Assembly: GCF_002305855.1 (NCBI RefSeq)
Contig: NZ_CP022163.1
Location: forward strand, 1,612,292-1,676,291
DNA length: 64,000 nucleotides
Origin: Melittangium boletus DSM 14713
GTDB lineage: Bacteria; Myxococcota; Myxococcia; Myxococcales; Myxococcaceae
Direction of reading: 5' to 3'
The position numbers and the translations under genes were made by a program. Below the pieces are notes generated by a model, which was not told where the DNA came from, searched no databases, and saw only the letters and a list, made by a program, of their open reading frames with translations. Positions 33,519 through 42,030 of the stretch are shown here, in pieces (position 1 is the first letter of the stretch; every line of letters starts with the position of its first letter).

Positions 33519-34301
33519 TTACTGGGGCTTGATGAACTTCAGCGCGAAGCGGTCGCTGGTGCCACGGCGCTCGCCCGCGGCGCCCGGGCTGGAGCTCCAG
33601 TCCCGAGTGTCCTCGGGATTGCGCCACACCTTGCTCTCCTCGCCGAGTTGGAAGCCCGCAGCGAGCACCTCGTCGCGCACCACCTGCTCGTCGATGCGGT
33701 GCAGCGTCTGGACGTCGCTCACACCGGTGCCGGGCCTGGCGCTCGAATCGATGACGATGTAGGCCCCGCCGGGCTTGAGCGCGCGGAAGATGGCCGCGTT
33801 CATCTTGGCGCGGTCGCCGCCGATCCACACGATGTCGTGGTAGATGATGTTGCTGACCACGGCGTCCAGCCCAGTGGCCTCGGGCGGCAGCGGCTCCTCG
33901 AACTCACGATCGACGCGGACCACGTTCTGGTTGATGGGCCGGGCCAGTCGCTCGCTCCAGGGCTTCTCGGCGAAGCGCTCGAGGACGACCTTCGGATTCT
34001 GGCCATAGACGACCCCCTGGGGGCCCACGGCCCGAGCCAGCAGTTCCGTGGTGTAGCCGCCACCCGCCATCAACTCGGCGACCTTCATACCGGGCTGGAC
34101 ACCCACGAACTCGAGCAGGGCCGCGGGATGACGGCCCTTGTCCAGGGCACGATCGGCCTCGAGCCGATCCGGGGCGTCGATGATGGCTTGCGCCGAGGAG
34201 GCGGCGGCCCCCGAGGCGGAGGAGGGAGGGGAAGCGGGCTCGGGCGCCTTGTGGGCGCAGCCCGCGAGGGAGAACAACGCGGCGGTGAGGAGGTAGCGCA
34301 T
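33519..34301 (-). CDS. exported methyltransferase-like lipoprotein
   Basis: A 260-residue protein with a lipoprotein signal (LTAALFSLAGC) followed by a class I SAM-methyltransferase-like fold: VAELMAGGGYTTELLARAVG (motif I region), LDAVVSNIIYHDIVW (motif IV region), ALKPGGAYIVID (motif V region). Similar exported methyltransferase-like proteins are known in Proteobacteria, yet SAM is cytoplasmic, so the activity is unclear. Possible starts at 34301, 34313 and 34319 differ only before the signal core; 34301 gives the shortest signal. It is divergent from the cyclotransferase gene. Confidence 0.75.
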   Translation of the reverse strand: MRYLLTAALFSLAGCAHKAPEPASPPSSASGAAASSAQAIIDAPDRLEADRALDKGRHPAALLEFVGVQPGMKVAELMAGGGYTTELLARAVGPQGVVYGQNPKVVLERFAEKPWSERLARPINQNVVRVDREFEEPLPPEATGLDAVVSNIIYHDIVWIGGDRAKMNAAIFRALKPGGAYIVIDSSARPGTGVSDVQTLHRIDEQVVRDEVLAAGFQLGEESKVWRNPEDTRDWSSSPGAAGERRGTSDRFALKFIKPQ

Positions 34302-34356
34302 GGCGCGGAGCATAGGCATCGCGCCAAGGCGGTCTCGCGCTATTTTCCTCCCACCC

Positions 34357-35136
34357 ATGAAACTCCGACATGCGACTGTGGCCGCCGTCCTAATCCTCGT
34401 TGGAGTGTCCTGCCGGAACGAGCGCCAGGCCTCGGGGAGCGTCCCCGTGGAGGGCTTCGAGGTGCTCCAGAGCTGGCCCCATGATCCGCGCGCGTTCACG
34501 CAGGGACTCGTCTATCGGGATGGCCGTCTGTACGAGGGAACGGGCCTCAACGGCCAGTCGAACCTGCGCGAGGTGGAGCTCGAAACGGGCCGCGTCCTGC
34601 GCCGCGTCAATCTCGAGTCCCAGCATTTCGGGGAAGGGCTCGCGATGTTGGGGGACAAGCTGTACCAGCTCACATGGCGCTCGCACGTGGGCTTCATCTA
34701 CGACGCGAAGACGTTCGCGCCCGTGGGACGTTTCGACTACCCCACCGAGGGCTGGGGGCTCACCGACGACGGCACCTCCCTCATCCTCAGCGACGGCACC
34801 AGCACCCTGCGCTTCCTGGATCCCACCACGTTCAAGGTCCAGCGCACCCTCAAGGTGACCGACGGCGGCCGCGAGATCTCCCGGCTCAACGAGCTGGAGT
34901 ACATCCACGGGGAGATCTACGCGAACCAGTGGGGCAGCGACTTCCTCGTGCGGATCGACCCGGCCACGGGGCAGCTGAAGGGATGGATCGATCTCACGGG
35001 GCTGCTCCCGCCCGAGCAACGCACGGGGAACGAGGACGTGCTCAACGGCATCGCCTACGACGCGGCCCAGGACCGGCTGCTGGTCACCGGCAAGTACTGG
35101 CCGAGGCTGTTCGCGATCCGCGCCGTGCCCCGGTAG
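34357..35136 (+). CDS. glutaminyl-peptide cyclotransferase, bacterial type
   Basis: A 259-residue exported protein with a lipobox (LILVGVSC) and a five-bladed beta-propeller typical of the plant/bacterial glutamine cyclotransferase family: HDPRAFTQGLVYRDGRLYEG, GLTDDGTSLILSDGTSTL, ELEYIHGEIYANQWGSD, VLNGIAYD. The enzyme cyclises N-terminal Gln to pyroglutamate on exported peptides. ATG 34357 gives the proper signal. It overlaps no neighbour and is divergent from the methyltransferase-like lipoprotein; both products would be periplasmic. Confidence 0.88.
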   Translation: MKLRHATVAAVLILVGVSCRNERQASGSVPVEGFEVLQSWPHDPRAFTQGLVYRDGRLYEGTGLNGQSNLREVELETGRVLRRVNLESQHFGEGLAMLGDKLYQLTWRSHVGFIYDAKTFAPVGRFDYPTEGWGLTDDGTSLILSDGTSTLRFLDPTTFKVQRTLKVTDGGREISRLNELEYIHGEIYANQWGSDFLVRIDPATGQLKGWIDLTGLLPPEQRTGNEDVLNGIAYDAAQDRLLVTGKYWPRLFAIRAVPR

Positions 35137-35139
35137 GGC

Positions 35140-36444
35140 TCAGCTCGCCAGGTCGTTCAGGTAGTTGAGCGCCGTCCTCAACTGATAGTCGCTCAGCGCC
35201 GACGTCACGTCCCAGTCGCGCGGCTCCTGGGCGAACGCCTTGGGATGGACCCGCACCTGGGGCTCGCTCGCCGACACGGGCTCCGCCTTGAAGTGACGCT
35301 CCAGATCCTTCTCCCGCTGTTCCTCCTTCGCGCCCTTGCCGCCGGGCGTCTCCGGTACCCAGAAGTCCGGGGTGATGCCCTTCTCCTGGATGCTGCGCCC
35401 ATGGGGGGTGTAGTAGCGCGCGATCGTCAGCTTCAGCCCCGAGCCATCCTCCAGCTCGATGACGGTCTGGACACTGCCCTTTCCGAACGTCTGGGTGCCC
35501 AGGATGGTGGCGCGGCCATGGTCCTGCAGCGCGCCCGCGACGATCTCCGAAGCCGAGGCGCTGCCCGCGTTCACCAGCACCACCAGCGGGTAGTCCGGCT
35601 CCGTATCCCGGTCCTTGCTCCGCTCCTCGTTCATCTGCGTGCCCTTGCGCCCGCGCGTGCTCACGATGGGCAGATTGCCCGGCAGCCACACGTCGCTCAC
35701 CGCCACCGCCTGCTCCAGGAGCCCGCCCGGGTTGTTGCGCAAGTCCAACACCACGCCGCGCAGCGGCTGACCGCCGTTGAGCGTGCGCAACCGCTCCAGT
35801 TCCTTGCGCAGGTAGTAGGCCGTGCGGTCCTGGAAGCTCTTCACCCTCACGTGGGCCACGCCGCCGTAGAGGGCGCCCTCCACGGCGATGATGCGGATGT
35901 GGTCGCGGATGAGGGCCAGCTCCCTCGGCGCGGAGAAGCCCTCGCGCATGAGGGTCAACAACACGCGCTTGCCCGCGGGGCCGCGCAGCCGTTGCAGCAC
36001 GTCCTGCAGGCTCAAGCCGCGCACGCGCTCGCCATCGATGGCCACCAGCGCGTCGCCCACCCGGATGCCCGCGCGCGCCGCGGGCGTCTCATCGAGCGCG
36101 GCCGACACCACGAAGCCCTCGCCCTGGCGCGCCACCTCGAGTCCCACGCCTCCGAACTCGCCGGAGGTGTCGATCTTCATCTCCTTGAAGACCTCGGGCG
36201 GCATGAAGACGGTGTGAGGATCCAACGTCTCCAACATGCCCTGGATGGCGCCGTACATCAGCTTGCGCTCGTCCACGGGCTCCACGTAGTTGTTCTCCAC
36301 GTAGGAGAGCACCCGCGCGAACACCTCGAGTTGCTCGTACGTGGAGGTGCGCGGAGGGGGCGTGCGTCCCTCGGCCTGGACCGAGGGAGCCAGGAGCAAC
36401 AGGCCGGCGGCGAGCGTCGAGCGCCAGGAGTGCGGGGAGCGCAT
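35140..36444 (-). CDS. ctpA: S41 carboxyl-terminal processing protease
   Basis: A 434-residue exported protease: signal peptide (1-24), helical N-terminus, PDZ domain (about 95-165, GGVGLEVARQGEGFVV and ARAGIRVGDALVAIDG), and a tail-specific protease core. Catalytic Ser297 is in NAGSASASE and Lys322 in TFGKGSVQT, 25 residues apart as in E. coli Prc. It cleaves C-termini of periplasmic proteins, possibly peptidoglycan hydrolases. The C-terminal 60 residues are a charged, variable extension. It is followed at 36483 by an alpha/beta hydrolase gene on the same strand. Confidence 0.93.
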   Translation of the reverse strand: MRSPHSWRSTLAAGLLLLAPSVQAEGRTPPPRTSTYEQLEVFARVLSYVENNYVEPVDERKLMYGAIQGMLETLDPHTVFMPPEVFKEMKIDTSGEFGGVGLEVARQGEGFVVSAALDETPAARAGIRVGDALVAIDGERVRGLSLQDVLQRLRGPAGKRVLLTLMREGFSAPRELALIRDHIRIIAVEGALYGGVAHVRVKSFQDRTAYYLRKELERLRTLNGGQPLRGVVLDLRNNPGGLLEQAVAVSDVWLPGNLPIVSTRGRKGTQMNEERSKDRDTEPDYPLVVLVNAGSASASEIVAGALQDHGRATILGTQTFGKGSVQTVIELEDGSGLKLTIARYYTPHGRSIQEKGITPDFWVPETPGGKGAKEEQREKDLERHFKAEPVSASEPQVRVHPKAFAQEPRDWDVTSALSDYQLRTALNYLNDLAS

Positions 36445-36482
36445 GGGCCCGAGTCTAACACCGGGCCCGCTCCGGCCTGGGA

Positions 36483-37343
36483 CTACAGCCCGGCCGAGTC
36501 CGCGAACCGCAGCAACTCGGACACGAACTCGCCCGGCCGCTCCACGTGGGGGATGTGGCCGAAGCCCTCCACCACGCGCACCTTCGAATGAGGCGGTAGA
36601 TGTTCACGAAAGAAGGCGAGGCTCTGCTGGGGCAGGAGTTTTTCGCTGCCACCCCACACGAACAGCACCGGCATCTGGAGCCGCCGCAGCTGCTCGGGCT
36701 TGAGGTACTCGCCCGTGGCCAGGGCGTCCGCGCTCAACGCGCGCACCGCGGGAGTGGAGTAGACGCCCCGGAGGGCATTGGCGAAGAACAACATGGCCCA
36801 GGGCGGACGGTGGAAGAGGCGCTGGGTGAGCGCTCGCGATTGCTCCGCCGTGCGCACGTCCATGGCCTCCAGCACCTCGCGGATGGGCTCATGCCCCACG
36901 TCCGCCCCCGCGGGTGACACCAGGCCCAACGCGCTCACCAGCTCCGGGTGCTCGGCCGCCAGTTGCGCCGACAAGGCGCCCCCCAGGGAGTTGCCCACGA
37001 CGAAGGCCGGGCCGCCCACCACCTGACGGCAGTACTCCACCAGCATGTCGTACTGGCCTCGCACGCACACCGGCCCGAGGCAGTACTCCGGGGAGAAGCC
37101 ATGCCCGGGCAGGTCCACCGCGAACACCCGCTCGAAGCGTTTGGCCAGCGGAAGCAGCACGCGGCCGAAGCCACTGGCCGCGCCGCCCAGGCCATGCACG
37201 AGGAGGAGCGGCGGGCCCTTGCCGCTGCCCTTCATCGTGAAGTGGTGGAGCCGCTGTCCGGCCAGCTCCACCGTTTCCGAGCGCACCCCGCGCGCCACCA
37301 GCATGCGCCGCGAGACTTCCTGGAGTCCTGAGATGAGATCCAC
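36483..37343 (-). CDS. alpha/beta hydrolase
   Basis: A 286-residue cytoplasmic alpha/beta-hydrolase. HGLGGAASGFG forms the oxyanion region, the nucleophile elbow is GNSLGG, and the catalytic His is in GFGHIPHVE. At the acid position the usual Asp (G-x-x-D) reads WGGSEKLLP, so the acid may be Glu or be supplied elsewhere. The substrate cannot be named; relatives include esterases and C-C bond hydrolases. It precedes ctpA on the same strand with a 38-base gap. Confidence 0.83.
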   Translation of the reverse strand: MDLISGLQEVSRRMLVARGVRSETVELAGQRLHHFTMKGSGKGPPLLLVHGLGGAASGFGRVLLPLAKRFERVFAVDLPGHGFSPEYCLGPVCVRGQYDMLVEYCRQVVGGPAFVVGNSLGGALSAQLAAEHPELVSALGLVSPAGADVGHEPIREVLEAMDVRTAEQSRALTQRLFHRPPWAMLFFANALRGVYSTPAVRALSADALATGEYLKPEQLRRLQMPVLFVWGGSEKLLPQQSLAFFREHLPPHSKVRVVEGFGHIPHVERPGEFVSELLRFADSAGL

Positions 37344-37453
37344 GGCCTGACACTAACCCCGCCCGTGCCGCACCGCAGCAACCCGCCGGGGAACGGACGA
37401 GAACATGACGGATTTCCGGCGGGGACTCCCAGCAAGCCAGGAAAGACGGGGGG

Positions 37454-38506
37454 TTAGCGGCCCTCGGGGAGGGGTTCCAGGGAGACACGCCGCCCCTCGG
37501 TGGCGCTGCGCACGGCCGCCTCGAGGACCTGGATGACCCGCGCCGCGCTGAGCGCCGTGACGGGAACGGGACCTTCGCCCGCGATGGCCTGGGCGAGCTG
37601 CCGGTAGAACTCCTCATAGCGGCCCGGCAGGGTGGGCACGCGTCCGCCCTGGCTCAGCGTCCCATGACGCTCGGGGGACTCCGCGCCCCACCCGGCGGCG
37701 CCCGGCCGCAGCCCGGCCTTGAGTTGTTCCTCTTGAGGATCCAGTCCGGACTTGTGCCACGCGTCCCGCTCGCCGTGCAGCACGAAGCGCGGCCACGGCT
37801 CGTGCACCACCGAGCCCGAGTGCAGAATGACGCGCAACTCGCCGTAGCGCAGGACGAGGTGGAACCAGTCCGTGGTGCGCGCGCCGGTGCGCTGCTGGCC
37901 GAGGTCCGCGACGAGGGAATCCGGGAGTCCGAAGAGCTGCAGCGCCTGGTCGACGAGGTGGGCACCGAGGTCCCACAAGGTGCCACCCCCGGGGACGTCA
38001 TCCTCCTTCCAGCGGGCCTTCACCTGGGGGCGGAAGCGGTCGTAGTGGCTCTCGAAGCTGAACAACCTCCCGAGCCGTCCCTCGTCGAGCAACTGGCGCA
38101 CGGTGAGGAAGTCACCATCCCAGCGCCGGCTGTGGAAGACGCTCAGGCACAAGCCGCGCTCGCGGGCGAGGGCATCCAGGCGCAGCGCCTCCGCCGTGTC
38201 CAGGGTGAAGGGCTTGTCCACGACCACGTGCTTGCCGGCCTGGAGCGCCCGCTCGGCGAGCGTCGCGTGCGTGTCATTCGGCGAGGCGACGATGACGAGC
38301 TCGATCGAGGGATCCGCCAGGAGCGCGTCTGGGGACACGGCGCGCACGCCGGGCCAGTCACGCGCCACCTCGGCGGCGCGCTGGGTGGCGATGGCCACGA
38401 GGGAGAAGGCGGGCTCTGCGGCGAGCAGCGGCGCGTGAAAGAGGGAGCCGGCCAGGCCGTAGCCGATCAGACCCACACGGATGGGAGAGCGAGAGGAAGA
38501 GGACAT
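37454..38506 (-). CDS. Gfo/Idh/MocA family oxidoreductase
   Basis: A 350-residue NAD(P)-dependent oxidoreductase. The N-terminal Rossmann fold begins VGLIGYGLAGSLFHAP, the family Lys is in VVDKPFTLD (the EKP equivalent), and the C-terminal alpha/beta domain contains GGGTLWDLGAHLVDQAL. Family members act on sugars, inositols and related compounds. The substrate is unknown and no sugar genes are adjacent. It lies seven bases after the EnvC-like gene, possibly as the last gene of that transcript. Confidence 0.88.
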   Translation of the reverse strand: MSSSSRSPIRVGLIGYGLAGSLFHAPLLAAEPAFSLVAIATQRAAEVARDWPGVRAVSPDALLADPSIELVIVASPNDTHATLAERALQAGKHVVVDKPFTLDTAEALRLDALARERGLCLSVFHSRRWDGDFLTVRQLLDEGRLGRLFSFESHYDRFRPQVKARWKEDDVPGGGTLWDLGAHLVDQALQLFGLPDSLVADLGQQRTGARTTDWFHLVLRYGELRVILHSGSVVHEPWPRFVLHGERDAWHKSGLDPQEEQLKAGLRPGAAGWGAESPERHGTLSQGGRVPTLPGRYEEFYRQLAQAIAGEGPVPVTALSAARVIQVLEAAVRSATEGRRVSLEPLPEGR

Positions 38507-38512
38507 GATGTC

Positions 38513-39631
38513 TCAGCGAGAAGCCGCCAACCAGGGAGCGGGATCCAAGGCCTGGCCGGAACGGCGGATTTCGAAATACAGGTAGGCGCCCTTGAGCGAG
38601 CCGGTATCACCGACCTCGCCCACCGGCGCACCCGCGGCGACATGGTCTCCCACCTGAGGAGCCACGGATGACAGGTGGGCGAGCAGGGAATGGTAGCCGC
38701 CCCCATGATCGATGATGAGGAGGTTGCCGTAGCCACGCATCCAGCCCGCGTAGGCCACGGTGCCCTCGGCCACCGCCTGGACGGGCGTGCCCGCGGGGGC
38801 GCGGATGTCCACGCCCTTCTGCACGGTGACGGTGTTGAAGCGCGGGTTGATGACGCGGCCGAAGCCCACCTCGATGACGCCCGGCGCGGGAAAGGGCAGC
38901 TTGCCCTTGAGCGCCCCGAAGCCGGAGGTGGCGGGTCCCTCGTTCATCTCCTGGATGACGCGGGTGAGGTCTCCGTCCGCCTGCTCCAGCTCGCGCACCA
39001 TGCGCCGCGCCAGCTCCGCCTCGCCCTTGATGGCGCCCACCACCTCCTCCAGGGCCTCCTGCTGCGCCCGGGCGAGCGTCGCCTGCTCGCGCAGGAAGTC
39101 GAGCCGCACGTCCAGCGAGCCCTGCAACCGGCGCAGCTCGGCCGAGACCTGACGCCGCAGCCGGGCCACGCGCTGCACGGTGCGCAACTGACGCAGGTCC
39201 TCCTCCAGCGTGGCCCGCAGCGCGCGGGAGCGCCACACCAGGGCGGAGAAGTCCTTGGCGTCGAGCAGCACCTCCAGCGGCCGGCGGCGCATCATCCGGT
39301 ACATCGTCCACAGGCGGGGGGACAGCCGGCGCATCTGCTCGCGCAGCACCTCGCGCGTCACCTCGTCCTCCTGCTCGGCCACGGCCAGGCGCTTGCGGAA
39401 GACGGCGAGGTCGCGCTCGAGCATCTTCACCCGCTGCGAGCTGGTGGCCGCGCGCTGCTCCACCATCTCCAGGACTTCCAGGGCGGACACCTTGCGCGAC
39501 TCGATGAGCGCGAGCGCCGCGCGCTGGGTGGCCAGCTTCTCGCGCACGGCCCGGCGCTCCGCCGACTCCTCCTGACCGAGGGCCGCGCTCGCGCACAACA
39601 TCATCAGTCCGAGGAGGAGGAAGCGGCTCAT
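38513..39631 (-). CDS. EnvC-like murein hydrolase activator
   Basis: A 372-residue exported protein: signal peptide (1-19), coiled coils (about 20-240), and a C-terminal LytM/M23 domain. The LytM metal ligands are replaced: the HxxxD His is Lys (QKGVDI) and the final HxH His is Tyr (YLYFEIRRSG), as in E. coli EnvC, so it should activate amidases rather than cut peptidoglycan itself. Its ATG overlaps the ftsX stop (39628-39631), completing an ftsE-ftsX-envC unit in which FtsEX would control this protein at the division site. Confidence 0.88.
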   Translation of the reverse strand: MSRFLLLGLMMLCASAALGQEESAERRAVREKLATQRAALALIESRKVSALEVLEMVEQRAATSSQRVKMLERDLAVFRKRLAVAEQEDEVTREVLREQMRRLSPRLWTMYRMMRRRPLEVLLDAKDFSALVWRSRALRATLEEDLRQLRTVQRVARLRRQVSAELRRLQGSLDVRLDFLREQATLARAQQEALEEVVGAIKGEAELARRMVRELEQADGDLTRVIQEMNEGPATSGFGALKGKLPFPAPGVIEVGFGRVINPRFNTVTVQKGVDIRAPAGTPVQAVAEGTVAYAGWMRGYGNLLIIDHGGGYHSLLAHLSSVAPQVGDHVAAGAPVGEVGDTGSLKGAYLYFEIRRSGQALDPAPWLAASR

Positions 39632-40530
39632 ACGCGCAGGAAGCGCCCCACCGCGATGAAGCTGCCGCCCAGCCCCAGCACGCACCCGGCCACGAGCAAC
39701 CGCAGGGCCAGCGCGGGCTCCAGCAGGGGCGTGGAACCCCCGGGCCCGAGCAGGAAGGAGAAGAGCGAGGTCATCCACGGCCCCACCAGCCGCTCGAACA
39801 GCACCAGCCCTCCGAGCGCCACCGCGGCACCGAGCAGCCCCTGGAGGAAGCCCTCGATGAGGAAGGGCACCTTGACGAAGCGGTCCGTCGCGCCCACCAG
39901 CTTCTGGATCTCGATCTCCTCGCGCCGCGCGTAGATGGCGAGCTGCAGCGTCGCGGACACGATGATCACCGTGGCCAGCAGCACCACGGCGAAGGCCACC
40001 CAGCCGCCATAGCGCAGCGCCCGGGAGATGGCCGACAGCCGCTCCACGGCCTCCTCGCCATAATCCACGCCGGTGACGCCGGGCAGGGCGCGCAGTTCCT
40101 CGGCCAGGGCCTTCAAGGCCCCCGGGGTGCGCCGCTCGGCGGGCACCTGCAACTCCAGCGAGGGAGGAAGTGGGTTCTCCGGCAGTTGCGCGAGCGCCTC
40201 GCCCAGGTCCCCCAACTCCCGCGCCAGACGATCGAGCGCGGCCTGGGGAGGCACGAGCGAAGCGCGGCCCCCGCTGCGGGCCTCCATGCGCTCGCGCAAC
40301 ACGGAGGCCCCCTCCTCGTCGAGTCCGGGAGACAGGTAGACCGTCACCTGCACCTCGCCCCCGAGCGAGCCCACCAGCCCATCGATGCGCTGGCCCAGGG
40401 CCTGTGCGAGCCCCGCGGAGAACAGGGCGATGGCGATGGTGGTCACCGCGATGAAGTGGACGAAGGGCGCATGGCGCAGACCCGAGGCCGCCGAGCGCCA
40501 GAAGTAGGCCACCTTCGCCAGCGCGCTCAT
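39628..40530 (-). CDS. ftsX: cell division protein FtsX
   Basis: A 300-residue inner-membrane protein with four transmembrane helices, one near the N-terminus and three in the C-terminal half, and a large periplasmic loop (about 50-170) that in other bacteria contacts EnvC-type activators. The C-terminal ABC2/FtsX domain includes REEIEIQKLVGATDRFVKVPF in two parts, the classical coupling region to FtsE. Both ends overlap the neighbouring genes by ATGA. It couples ATP hydrolysis to periplasmic septal wall splitting. Confidence 0.94.
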   Translation of the reverse strand: MSALAKVAYFWRSAASGLRHAPFVHFIAVTTIAIALFSAGLAQALGQRIDGLVGSLGGEVQVTVYLSPGLDEEGASVLRERMEARSGGRASLVPPQAALDRLARELGDLGEALAQLPENPLPPSLELQVPAERRTPGALKALAEELRALPGVTGVDYGEEAVERLSAISRALRYGGWVAFAVVLLATVIIVSATLQLAIYARREEIEIQKLVGATDRFVKVPFLIEGFLQGLLGAAVALGGLVLFERLVGPWMTSLFSFLLGPGGSTPLLEPALALRLLVAGCVLGLGGSFIAVGRFLRV

Positions 40531-41222
40531 CCCGCCGACACCCGCCGGGCGGCCTTCACCCCATCCTCGTCGGACACGATGAACCCGTTCTCCAGGCGCA
40601 GGGTGCGCTTCTGGTAGCGGGCGATGAGGCCGGTGTCGTGGGTGGCCACCATCACCGTGGTGCCCCGCACGTTCACGGCCATGAGCAGGTCCATGATCTC
40701 CACGGTGAGCGCGGGGTCCAGGTTTCCCGTGGGCTCGTCCGCGAGCAGGATGGTGGGATCATTGACGAGCGCGCGGGCGATGACGACGCGCTGCTGCTCG
40801 CCTCCGGACAGCTTGAGCGGCAGCGAGCCCGCCTTGTGCTGCAAGCCCACCAGCTTGAGCATGCGCTGCACGCGCTCACGCGCCTCGGCGCGGGGCACGC
40901 CCAGCACGTCCAGGGTGAAGGCCACGTTGTCCTCCACCGTGCGGTGCGGCAGCAGCTTGAAGTCCTGGAACACCACGCCGATGTTGCGCCGCAGGTAGGG
41001 CACGGCCGACTCGCGGATGCGCGCGATGTTGCGCCCGCCCACGAGGACCTGCCCCTTGGTGGCGTTCTCCGCGCAGAAGATGAGCTTCATGAGCGTCGTC
41101 TTGCCCGCGCCCGAGGGCCCGGTGAGGAAGACGAACTCGCCCTTCTCCACATGGAGGTTGATGTCCGAGAGGACGGGCGGGTCGCCCGGGTACGCCTTGT
41201 ACACGTGGAACATCTGGATCAT
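40527..41222 (-). CDS. ftsE: cell division ATP-binding protein FtsE
   Basis: A 231-residue ABC ATPase. Walker A GPSGAGKTTL, signature LSGGEQQRV, Walker B ILLADEPTGNLDP and the switch His (VATHDTGLI) are intact. The N-terminus MIQMFHVYKAYPG is typical of FtsE. It is the first gene of the ftsE-ftsX-envC-like operon. FtsE energises FtsX to activate septal peptidoglycan hydrolysis. Confidence 0.95.
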   Translation of the reverse strand: MIQMFHVYKAYPGDPPVLSDINLHVEKGEFVFLTGPSGAGKTTLMKLIFCAENATKGQVLVGGRNIARIRESAVPYLRRNIGVVFQDFKLLPHRTVEDNVAFTLDVLGVPRAEARERVQRMLKLVGLQHKAGSLPLKLSGGEQQRVVIARALVNDPTILLADEPTGNLDPALTVEIMDLLMAVNVRGTTVMVATHDTGLIARYQKRTLRLENGFIVSDEDGVKAARRVSAG

Positions 41223-41262
41223 CGGCGGGCCGATGATGGCACCGCTCGCGCCACGTGTGGAA

Positions 41263-41817
41263 TTACTGGTTGTTGTCCTCGCCCGCCAGGTAGCTGAGGA
41301 TGACCTCGTCCAGGCTCTTCTCGGAGATGAGGTCCTCGCCGAACAGCGTCTCCACGCCCACTTCGTTGATCTTCGGCTGCACCTTCATGGCGCGAGCGGC
41401 GGCGATCTCCGGAGGCAGGGCACTGGCGGCGGGAGCGGCCACGGGGGGAGGCGCCTTGGGGACCGGTGCCGCCTGAGGACGCGCGGCGTGGGACTCCTCG
41501 GCGGAACCGAGCTGACCGGGCTGATAGTGCCGTACGCCCGTCTCGTACCCGTCGTAGACGCCGTTGATGAGGTTGCGCAGCATTTCCTTGTGCTGCTCTT
41601 CCATCAACTCGCGCACGACCTCGGACAGGCTCTCCGCGTTGAGGATGTCCGCGTAGGACGTCTTCTTCGACGCGAGGATGTTCCCCCCCACGAACAGGTG
41701 GGTGATGATGTGGGGGTTGTTGACGCCCGAGTCCTCGGTCTGGACGTGGTACACCCGGCCCTTGTACTTGATGTTGTGGTTGAAGCCGGTGACGGCTTTT
41801 TCGAAGGTTTTCGCCAT
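41263..41817 (-). CDS. conserved hypothetical protein
   Basis: A 184-residue soluble protein. The first 105 residues look like one conserved domain (FEKAVTGFNHNIKYKGRVYH, NNPHIITHLFVGGNILASKK), followed by a Pro/Ala linker and a 45-residue acidic tail (INEVGVETLFGEDLISEKSL). No known motif is recognised; the pattern suggests a beta-rich module of cytoplasmic regulators. ATG 41817 is preferred to an upstream extension to 41934. It may be transcribed ahead of ftsE (40-base gap), so a division-related role is possible but unproven. Confidence 0.7.
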   Translation of the reverse strand: MAKTFEKAVTGFNHNIKYKGRVYHVQTEDSGVNNPHIITHLFVGGNILASKKTSYADILNAESLSEVVRELMEEQHKEMLRNLINGVYDGYETGVRHYQPGQLGSAEESHAARPQAAPVPKAPPPVAAPAASALPPEIAAARAMKVQPKINEVGVETLFGEDLISEKSLDEVILSYLAGEDNNQ

Positions 41818-42030
41818 GCCCGAGTCCCAGGACCGTAGCAGCGGGGCGGAAGCGAGACAAGAAACGCGTCGGATTGAATGGAGCGGGGGGATGCAGGCCG
41901 CCCCGGGGGAGGGGCGAGCGGCCTGATCGTTCACCAGAAGAAAAGGCGGTTAAATCCGCTTGCGGTTAGACTGCGGACCCATTTCGGCGAGCTCGCTCGC
42001 CGGGACTTCATGGCGCGGACGGGAGCGACG

